From Bufo bufo (Eukaryota > Chordata > Amphibia > Anura > Bufonidae), in the NCBI RefSeq assembly GCF_905171765.1, contig NC_053395.1, positions 183,228,156 through 183,292,155 on the forward strand: a stretch of 64,000 bases of DNA. Direction: 5' to 3'. Positions 55,911 to 64,000 of the stretch are shown in pieces. How positions within the stretch are numbered: the first letter of the stretch is position 1; each line of letters opens with the position of its first letter. Position numbers and translations under genes: made by a program. The notes beneath the pieces are model-generated. The model worked only from the letters and a program-made list of their open reading frames with translations. It was not told the DNA's origin and did no database searches.

Positions 55911-58722
55911 CTTTTGCAGAGAGAATTGCCTCACGGCGTCTCTTTCAGAGGTTTCTATCAAGACTGTACCATCTTTTCTCTCTGAATTTTTAGATGTGTT
56001 TTCCGAGAGTGGTGTCCAGGAGCTGCCCCCTCACCGGGAGTACGATTGCCCTATTAATCTCATCCCAGGCACCAAGCTGCCAAAATCACGTTTATACAAT
56101 CTCTCCCAACCTGAAAGAGTCGCTATGCGTAGTTATATTTCGGAGAGCCTGAGAAAGGGACACATCCGACCCTCGAAGTCACCTGTTGCCGCTGTTTTTT
56201 TTTTTGTTAAGTAAAAAGATGGTTCTTTAAGACCATGTCTGGATTTCAGGGAGATGAACTGTATCACAATTTGTGACCCATATCCGCTTCCTCTGATCCC
56301 GGACCTGTTTAACCAGATTGTTGTGGCTAAAGTTTTTTCTAAGTTGGAGTGGCATACAACCTAGTTAGGGTTAGGGAAGGGGACGAATGGAAGACGGCCT
56401 TCAATACCCCTGAGGGTCATTTTGAGAATTTGGTTATGCCCTTTGGTTTGATGAATGCTCCGGCCGTCTTCCAACATTTTGTGAACAGCATTTTTTATCA
56501 TTTAATGGGGACATTTGTACTGGTGTATCTAGATGACATTTTGATTTTTTCTCCTGATTTCAAAACTCATAGGGACCACCTACGTCAGGTCTTGCTCATT
56601 CTGAGAGAGAATAAATTGTATGCTAAACTGGAAAAATGTGTGTTTGCGGTTCCAGAGATTAAATTTCTTGGTTTTCTTCTCTCCGCTTCTGGTATTCGCA
56701 TGGACCCTGAGAAGGCGTTTTTTGGGTTTTGCCAATTATTACAGAAAGTTAATTTTGAATTATTCCTCTGTTGTTAGCCACTCACTGATATGAGTAGATT
56801 TTTTCTCCTGGTCGGTAGATGCACTTAAGGCTTTTTCTAGTATCAAAGAGAGTTTTGCTTCCGCTCCCATTTTGGTACAACCTGATGTCTCTCTACCTTT
56901 TATTGTTGAGATGGACGCTTCTGGGGTGGGTGTGGGTGCGGTCTTATCTCAGGGTCCCTCTCCTGCCAAATGGCGACAGTGTGCCTTTTTCTCAAGGAAA
57001 CTCTCCTCCGCAGAGAGAAATTACGATGTGGGAGATAGGGAGTTGTTGGCCATCAAATTAGCTTTTGAGGAATGGCGCCATTGGCTAGAGGGAGCCAGAC
57101 ACCCTATTACCGTGTTTACCGACCATAAGAATCTGGCCTACTTGGAATCAGCCATGCATCTGAACCCGAGACAGGCCAGATGGTCTTTATTCTTTTCTAG
57201 GATTAATTTTGTTGGCACGTTCCGCCCTGGGGTTAAAAATGTAAAGGCGGATGCCCTGTCACGTTGTTTTCCGGGAGGGGGGAACTTTAAAGACCCGGGT
57301 CCCATTATGGCTGAAGGGGTGGTCGTCTCTGCTCTTTATCCTGATTTGGAGGTAGAGGTTCAGGCAGCCCAGGCAGAGGCTCCTGATCTTTGTCCTCCTG
57401 GGAGGTTGTTTGTGCCTCTCGCTTTACGACACAAGGTTTTTAAGGAGCACCACGATACTGTCCTTGCTGGGCACCCGGGGAGTAGAGCCACAGTAGATCT
57501 CATTGCTCGGAGATTCTGGTGGCCGGCTCTTCGTAAGACGGTTGAGGGTTTTGTGGCAGCCTGCGAGACCTGCGCTTGTGCCAAGGTCCTTTATTCACGG
57601 CCATCGGGTTCTCTCCTCCCGTTACCTATTCCTTCCCGTCCTTGGATGCATCTGTCCATGGACTTCATTACGGACCTACCTCGTTCCTCGGGGAAGACTG
57701 TGATTCTGGTGGTAGTCGATCGTTTTAGCAAAATGGCGCATTTCATTCCCTTTCCTGGGTTACCCAATGCTAAGACGTTGGCGCAAGCGTTTGTTGATCA
57801 CATTGTTAAATTGCATGGCATTCCTTCAGACATTGTTTCTGATAGGGGCACGCAATTTGTTTCCAGATTCTGGAAGGCCTTCTGTTCTCGCTTGGGGATT
57901 CAGTTGTCATTTTCTTCTGCTTTTCACCCGTAGTCGAATGGTCAGACCAAACGCGTCAATCAGAATCTGGAGACATATCTGCGCTGTTTTGTGGCGGAGA
58001 ATCAGGAGGATTGGTATTCTTTTTTGTCCCTTGCTGAGTTTGCTTTAAATAACCGTCACCAGGAGTCCTCTGATAAGTCACCATTTTTTGGTGCATATGG
58101 GTTTCATCCACAGTTTGGGACATTCTCTGGAGAGAGGTCTTCTGGTTTACCTGATGAGGAGAGATTTTCCTCGTCTTTGTCATTTATTTGGCAAAAGATT
58201 CAGGGTAATCTGAAGAGGATGAGTGAGAGATATAAGCGTGTGGTGGATAAGAGACGTGTGCCTGGTCCGGTCCTGAATGTGGGTGATCTGTTGTGGTTGT
58301 CTACAAAGAATATCAAACTGAAGGTTCCCTCCTGGAAGTTGGGTCCTAAGTTTATTGGGCCTTACAAGATCTTGTCCGTCATCAATCCCTTTGCCTTCCG
58401 TCTTGATCTTCCTCAGACTTGGAAGATCCATAATGTTTTTCATAGGTCCCTATTAAAACCTTATGTCCAACCCAGTGTACCGTCCTCTTTGCCTCCTTCT
58501 CTGATTTTTGTTGATGGTAATCTTGAATTCCAGGTCTCTAGGATTGTGGATTCTCGCATTATCCGCGGTTCTCTCCAATACCTTGTTCATTGGGAGGGTA
58601 ATGGTCCTGAGGAGAGGATGTGGGTCCCAGTGGTGGACATTAAGGCCACTCGTCTCATCAAGGCTTTCCATAGGTCTTATCCTGAGAAGGTGGGTTCTGA
58701 GCGTCCAGAGTCCACCCATTAG
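55903..58722 (+). pseudogene. Gypsy pol: RT, RNase H, integrase, chromodomain (broken)
   Basis: Frame 1 from 55903 to a TAA at 56212, then frame 0 for the RT core ([25 protein letters not shown] at 56517-56543), then frame 1 again from 56872. RNase H shows MDASGVGVGAVLS and FTDHKNLAYLE; integrase shows an H2C2-type region (FVAACETCACAK) and catalytic MDFITDLP and SDRGTQF. A TAG at 57931-57933 stops the frame. The next motif reads NGQTKRVNQ, where the family has Glu: the catalytic acidic residue is Lys. A deletion of some 20 codons lies near 56720. The C-terminal chromodomain (VSRIVDSRIIRGSLQYLVHW) marks a chromovirus. Confidence 0.9.
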
Positions 58723-58734
58723 AGGGAGGGGTAC

Positions 58735-59211
58735 TGTCACCGCCACTTCTGTGGTTTCACTTTGTCATCTTATTTCCTTCTCCCAGTTGTCACCTATTTA
58801 GACTAATCCTCTTTCCTTTATATTCCCTCCCATACTGCCTCACTTTGCGGTTTATACTACTTCCTGGATTGAAGTGTTCACTGCTGGAGACTTCTGTTCC
58901 TGCTTATTCAGATAAGTCCTTTCATGTATTGTGTTTCCTTGCTGGCTTGATTCTAGGTGACCCTGATTCCCTCCGTATTAAGTGCAGGGAGCCGGTGGTC
59001 GTGTCCCCTCACTATTATAGGGTTTTCAGGTGTCACACAGTCTAGGTATGAGGGCATGCAATCGTCTACCTCTGAGACCCTTGTATGTGCTTAGCAGTCA
59101 GGGTGAGCTCTTAGGGTTTTATAGGGGTCACCTTTATACTCCTTAGTTTGGGATCAAGCCAGTCAGATGTTTATCCATAACTTCCAGCTATCTGCAACAT
59201 GATCCATGACA
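58735..59211 (+). repeat. 3' LTR of the Gypsy element
   Basis: 477 bp, TGTCACCGCC...CCATGACA, starting right after the polypurine tract. Confidence 0.9.
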
Positions 59212-60390
59212 AGTTACCTGTGAGTACTGTTGCAATTAGAAGACGCCTATGTGAAGCCAAGCTACAGATGTAGTAGAGTTAACACTCATGCTTTATGAGA
59301 TATGTTATCTAAACTAAATGCGTTAAGCAAACACCTTCAATTGCTTTTCAATGGCTTTTGTTTCAATATAACACGATGAGATAAGAAATTTGAGTTAAGA
59401 GTTTAAGTGTTAACCCTGCTACATTTGTATCTGCAAGAATCCCCTGCAAATTCCCACTGTTGAAAAAAAGACATGTGCTGAAGAGGTTACAATTTGCCAA
59501 AGAGACATTTTGTGGACTGATGAAATTAAGATTGTTCTTTTTGGGTCTAGTGGCCGGAGACAGTTTGTCAGACGACCCCCAAACACTGAATTGAAGCCAC
59601 AGTACACTATGAAGATAGTGAAGCATGGTGGCGCAAGCATCATGATATTGGGATGTTTCTCATACTAAGGTGTTGGGCTTATTTATCGCATACTAGTAAT
59701 CATGGATCAGTTTGAATACATCAGAATACTTGAAGAGGTCATGCTGCCTTATGCTGAAGAGGAAATGCCCTTGAAATGGGTGTTCCAACAAGACAACGAC
59801 CCCAAACACACCAGTAAACATGCAACATCTTGGTTCCAGACCAACAAGATTGACGTTATGGAGCGGTCAGCCCAATCCCCGGATCTTAATCCAATAGAAA
59901 ACTTGTGGGGTGACATAAAAAATGCAGTTTCTGAGGCAAAACCAAGAAATCGAAAAATAGAGAAATGTGGAATGTAGTCCAATCATCCTGGGCTGGAATA
60001 CCTGTTCACAGGGGCCAGAAGTTGGTTGACTCCATGCAACACAGATGTCCAGCAGTTCTCAGAAACAGCGGTTATACAACTGAATATTAGTGAAGTGATT
60101 CAAAGGAAAGCAAAATCTTCAAACATTTTTCAGTTTATATAGTGAATGTTTGAGTTTGTAAAGAAGAATACAAACACTGCTTTTTTTTTGAAAAGTCTAA
60201 TATTCACTTTTCTTCAAATTTGTTTAGAGGAACAACATAAATTTGACTTATTTTTCTTCATGTTTTGATTTGGTATAGAATGTGTAGTGTCCCCAATGCA
60301 TATGTGTGTATGGAAATAAAAGCTTTTAGAAGGATTTTGAGCTTTATTCACTTTTTTAAACACACTGCTATTATTTTGAACCTAACTGTA
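59212..60390 (+). mobile_element. Tc1/mariner element, 5' half missing
   Basis: The right terminal repeat ends CTATTATTTTGAACCTAACTGTA at 60390 in its inner-to-outer direction. The left side begins in mid-gene (second helix-turn-helix, AIRRRLCEAKL-like wording near 59233) right at the Gypsy LTR edge; the left terminal repeat is absent. Confidence 0.85.
59230..59977 (+). pseudogene. Tc1-like transposase, C-terminal part
   Basis: Helix-turn-helix remnant, then WTDE (first Asp, TGG at 59513), a TAA at 59666-59668, then the 92-codon stretch 59702-59977 with QQDNDPKHT and NPIENLW. From the Asp of QQD to the Glu of PIE there are 34 residues, so this is a DD34E transposase. Stops near 59270 and 59666 and the missing N-terminus show it is dead. 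It belongs to a different family from the Tc1 at 2560. Confidence 0.88.
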
Positions 60391-60572
60391 CGTGTCTGGC
60401 GTTAATCCTGTCAGCCATGTCTCAGTCAGAATGAGTAAACTACTCTCTCTACAGACGCGCTGATGCTTCGTGCCTTTTTTCAGTATATGCTATGCGTTTA
60501 ACCACCGTTATAGTGACAGATATTGCTAACTCTGTGCGACACAGTTGCACATCAGAAAAGGGAAAGTATTAT

Positions 60573-61425
60573 GGGGGACATTTATCAAAACTGGTGCAAG
60601 GAGAAACTGGCTTAGTTGCCCATAGCAACCAAACAGATTTCACCTTTCATTTTCCAAAGGGGCTCTGAAAAATGAAAGGAGGAATCTGATTGGTTGCTAT
60701 GGGCAACTAAGTCAGTGTCACCAACTTACCTGGCCGAGCTCCAGCGCCGCAGTCTGGGTACTGCAGTACTGTGTCAGATGCGCTGCCAGGCCGTGCACAC
60801 CCTCTGGTGATGCATTGCTTAAGCCACGCCCCCTGGTGATGCGAGCGCACATGCTGGCTAGGGGAGATTAGTAGTTATTTGTATCACCCATGTATGTGAT
60901 GCAGGTTGAGTGACTGCTCAGCCTGCCTATCTCAGGACTGCTTGTTTCTAGTCCCTGGACCTATCAGGTTCTGATCAAAGGACTCGGTGCTCTATTTAAA
61001 CCACCTGCTGGCAATATACCCTTGACAGTTATAGGTTTTTCCTTGCTGTGCTCCTGTTGCTATTGTGTGTTCTTTAATTGTTGCTATTTGGATCTGACTT
61101 CAGCTTGACTTGGACCTCTCTCTCTGCTCTGCGATTTTGTACTGTATTGACCTCCCGACTTTGACCTATTTCTGTACAACCCTTCTCTGTGTTTTTGCCA
61201 GTTTTGTTTTCTGTTGTGTGAACAGGTCCCTGCAGTTTTCACTGCAGATACTTGGTTTGGTTCTCTGCACTTACCAGCATAGGGACAGTCGACCAGTTGT
61301 AGACTCGCCACTTAGGACTTGCTCTGCAAGTAGGCAGGGACAGCGGGTTGGGTGCAAATTAGAGGTCACCATGTGAGTGCATTTCCCTGTCTATGTCCTT
61401 TACACCAGTTTTGATAAATCTCCCC
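60573..61425. repeat. MITE (GGGGGACATTTATC ends) split by LTR-like DNA
   Basis: Left part 60573-60715 with GATTGGTTGCTATGGGCAACTAAG; right part from about 61399 (TTTACACCAGTTTTGATAAAT). Same family as 33161-38247. Confidence 0.75.
60716..61398 (+). mobile_element. LTR-like insertion in MITE
   Basis: Begins TGTCACCAACTTACC. A TATTTAAACC box lies near 60994, then CT-rich text, GGGTTGGGTGC and GGTCACCATGTG near the end. The style matches Gypsy LTRs, but I cannot find a TG...CA pair with a target duplication. Confidence 0.45.
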
Positions 61426-62421
61426 TATATTTTTCGTTGTATTCATGTCATAAAACTGCTGTAAATACACTGATTAATCTCCCCCAGTGAGCTCCATATC
61501 CCGTTGCTAATGATAAAGGTCTAACTGCCTGCAGCCACCACTAGGGGGAACTCAGTACATATGAATGTATACATCGACAATAAAATTTAATAAAACCTGT
61601 AAAAATCTTTATGTGGAGAGCTCCCTCTAGTGGCAACCGCAGGAAAAGCATTTGACTATCTCGGAAAGCAGTGAAAACAGCACAGTGCCAGGCCTCCCTT
61701 CCACCATTGAGTCCTGTGGCCTGCCTCCATGCAAAGTATATGACTACCAGAATTGTAAAGCTTCAAGCTTTGAAGGAGCTTTAACTGCCCCCTTCCCCTT
61801 CTCTACTTTTTACCTAAAACTTCTTGGCTCATGAAAAGAAGAGACCCAGTACAAGCCCAATACACATTCTTTGCTAGAGGGAAGAAGCTAACCTGAGTTA
61901 TAAGCCCTCCTTTGGATCTCATGGGTGATGCATTTGCTACCAACATAACATGCACCGCTAGCACCAGGGACGGATTGGAAACTTAAAGGGGCCGTGGAAA
62001 AAAAATACCTAAAAGTGGCCCCCTATTGCAGGAGGGTCTAAATTGACATGAGGAAGGGCAACAAAAGTACAGGGGTCAGCAGTACCATAACGCAAAATAC
62101 CACAGGGCATCATAATATACCGCCCCAAAAGCTGACCCTCTGATCTGGCCATCAATAACGGTTATATTCTGTCCTCCTCCTCTAGTTGTCTCTGATTAAG
62201 ATATGTGGCAGGGGACTTGAGATGTGGGACATCATTGAATTCAGGAGGGCATGTCGCTGGCCGGGTACATGAGAACCTGATTCTCACAGAGTTAAAGGAT
62301 AACTGTCATATTTTTTTTATTTGCTAGTTTATTAGAGCTAGGCAGATATACCTGAGTTATTCTGTCAATGATTGTCAAAAGATCTGTAATTACCTTATAA
62401 TAACAGCTTTCATTAATGTCC
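61426..62421. other. Intergenic DNA
   Basis: No gene. About 62295-62410 is the left part of a MITE (TTAAAGGATAACTGTCAT) cut by the LTR at 62422. 61960-62100 includes AAAGGGGCC..CAGGAGGGTC-type repeat text. The rest has no structure I can name. Confidence 0.45.
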
Positions 62422-63392
62422 TGTCACGGCCATGGCTATGACCGTGACTCCTGAACCGCATGCGGTTGTCAGCGGTTTTCATTGGTGTTCAATCACAGGT
62501 GAGGGCTGTGGTATTGGCCTCACCTGTGGTTGCCGCTGGCAACAGTATGTATGTGGCAGCGTAGCAGGCTGAGCTGTGCCATGCAGCTCGCTACCCTGCG
62601 CATGCGGTTTTGTGTGTGATGTGTGGATGTGTGCACTGTGTTTTATGTTATTGTGTGCACGTTCCCTTTAAGTGGTGTTTTCCCTTCCCTGGTGTTGGAA
62701 GGGTTAATCCCCTTCCTAGTGTGTGTGATCACTGGGTGTGTCCGACTGTGGGGTGTGGCTTCTTGGCCTATAAAGCCTCACTGCTTTTGCAGGCCTTCAG
62801 GTTGCTTCAGCCATGCTTAGCTGAGAGCAGCCTCATGTATTTATTACCTGCCAGTAAGAGCCACCCCTGTGGTCATAAACCTTAAATGTCATAACCATAT
62901 TGTGCTTTAGTTACTTCCAGTTATGTGTGATGTCTGTGTGATGTTTTATATGTGATTTTGTGCAGCTATGGATCTGGGTCCCTGTGTGGGGATGCGTTTA
63001 TGATCTGCACCCTGCTAACACAGGGATCCAGTCAGCAAGGCTGTGGCAGGTAGGTGGAACTCTGGTTCACCTGCCATATCCATAGTGCTGTTTATGTCTC
63101 CCCTTTTCCTGCAGCTTGGCCGTTGAGACTCCTGCTCCTCCGTGTCTAGGAGGAGTGGGCTTGTCTTACTTAGCTCCTAGGTGAGGGTCATCTTGAGGGC
63201 CAGCAGGGACTTTTAGGTTCCGGAGCATGGGCCCTCCTACCATCAAGGTTGGCCCATGTAACTAGGAGCTAGGGTCAGGTTAGGGATGCCTTAGGAGGTG
63301 ACCTGCTCCCTAATCCTGTCTACATGGCCAAGCAACCGAAACATCACCGGGCTGCACACGGCTGAGGATTTCCCCCATCCTCAGCCGTGACA
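62422..63392 (+). mobile_element. 5' LTR of a retroelement running off the window
   Basis: 971 bp, from TGTCACGGCCATGG to CAGCCGTGACA; the terminal TGTCACGG/CCGTGACA pair is perfect. A CTATAAAGCC box lies near 62768. The left flank (AATGTCC) and the right neighbour (GTATGACC) are not duplicates, and internal-type tandem DNA follows, so it is more likely a 5' LTR than a solo one. Confidence 0.65.
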
Positions 63393-63423
63393 GTATGACC
63401 ACAGTCGCTTCTTACGTGGCGCT

Positions 63424-64000
63424 CCCTCGAAAGAGGGTAAAGCATGCACTGCTGTCTACGGATGGGGTGCATGCGCGTTCTCCGGAGGGAGAGCGTTATG
63501 GGGCTCACCATTTACGGCGCGGTGAGTGGCATTCCCCGCCATTCCCAGCTCACCGTTGTCCGTGTTGGTGTCCCCTTTTTGTTTGTCTTTCCCCTCCCCC
63601 CCTCCCATTGTTTCTTATGCCTCACCAACTTTCCCCTTTTGTTGTTGGGAGGGGCTTTGAGGGGTGGGAGTATGCATTCCCTCGAAAGAGGGTGAAGCAT
63701 GTACCGCCCTCTGCGGAAGGGTTACATGCGCGCTCTTCGGAGGGAGAGCGTTCTGGGGGTTTCGCCTCTGACGGCGCGGTGAGTGGCGTTTCCCCGCCTT
63801 CCCTTCACCGTTGCCTCGTTTGGCGTCCCCCTGATTTTATAGCACTAGGGTGTTTGTTTGGTGTGCGAGTTGCACACCCTCGAAAGAGGGTGAAGCATGT
63901 ACCGCCGTCTGCGGAAGGGGTACATGCGCGCTCTTCGGAGGGAGAGCGTTCTGGGGGTTTCGCCTCTGACGGAGCGGTGAGTGGCGTTTCCCCGCCATCA
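63424..64000 (+). repeat. Tandem repeat in leader of the 62422 element
   Basis: CCTCGAAAGAGGGT recurs near 63425, 63680 and 63879, followed each time by AAGCATG, GGAGGGAGAGCG and CGCGGTGAGTGGC. Unit lengths are about 255 and 199 bp, and the array runs off the window. CCTCGAAAGAGG is itself a partial inverted repeat. Confidence 0.85.

Larger units (their letters stand above)
54453..59211 (+). mobile_element. Defective Ty3/Gypsy chromovirus
   Basis: 3' LTR 58735-59211, partial 5' LTR 54453-54587, and gag, protease, RT, RNase H, integrase and chromodomain between them in Ty3/Gypsy order. A purine-rich tract (AGAGGGAGGGG) precedes the 3' LTR. Several stops and frameshifts make it dead. The left flank is hAT and the right flank is Tc1, with no target duplication, so one side has been rearranged. 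Confidence 0.93.

Noticed and set aside
63424..64000. CRISPR-like array because of regular CCTCGAAAGAGG repeats
   Set aside because: Whole units of 199-255 bp are repeated, without unique spacers, in a vertebrate retroelement context.
1..64000. tRNA, rRNA or tRNA-derived SINE genes
   Set aside because: I scanned for A/B-box and cloverleaf-like text and saw nothing convincing; a tRNAscan run would settle it.

Overview
This is a piece of vertebrate nuclear genome with very high repeat content. The repeat families point to an anuran amphibian (frog or toad): Penelope-like retroelements with hammerhead ribozymes, large TTAA-flanked non-autonomous transposons full of hairpins, hAT elements loaded with minisatellites, Tc1/mariner elements, Ty3/Gypsy chromoviruses and many short MITEs. 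The organism call rests on remembered repeat families and was not checked by a search. I see no host protein-coding exon, rRNA, tRNA or CRISPR array; every convincing coding region belongs to a transposable element.

Layout. 1-745: 3' part of an old Penelope-like element (PLE) on the minus strand. 1341-2345: an LTR-like promoter/polyA module of unknown type. 2560-3542: truncated Tc1 element. 5173-5741: palindromic MITE split by a PLE relic. 5744-8964: a 3.2-kb TTAA-flanked element ending in a run of adjacent hairpins. 9-16 kb: mostly low-copy DNA with scattered MITEs. 16394-28119: the centrepiece, two nearly complete PLE copies joined head to head as one 11.7-kb inverted dimer and flanked by a single short target duplication. 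Each arm carries two pLTRs with a hammerhead ribozyme, ORF1, and an RT/GIY-YIG ORF2. 28959-31498: a MITE holding a hAT element and a solo LTR, each with a clean target duplication. 32359-33039: another solo LTR. 33161-38247: a MITE split by an LTR remnant (4-bp duplication), itself split by a 4-kb TTAA element with a tandem hairpin array and alternating long palindromes. 40393-42101: a hAT element with an 8-bp duplication. 43.4-47.5 kb: MITEs, including a 0.5-kb foldback. 47909-48796: an LTR of the same family as the one at 30552. 50011-54452: a hAT element with a transposase relic and two minisatellites. 54453-59211: a dead Ty3/Gypsy chromovirus. 59212-60390: half a Tc1 element. 60573-61425: a MITE split by LTR-like DNA. 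62422-64000: an LTR followed by tandem repeats, running off the window.

How it fits together. The nesting gives a relative history, with MITEs oldest, then hAT elements, LTRs and PLEs inside them, then TTAA elements inside LTRs. The PLE dimer is probably the youngest large insertion. Its arms pair without a single indel over 5.8 kb, I found only five substitutions between them, and all four element ORFs are open. ORF2's frame is open well upstream of any start codon and overlaps ORF1, so it is probably expressed by frameshifting or as a fusion.
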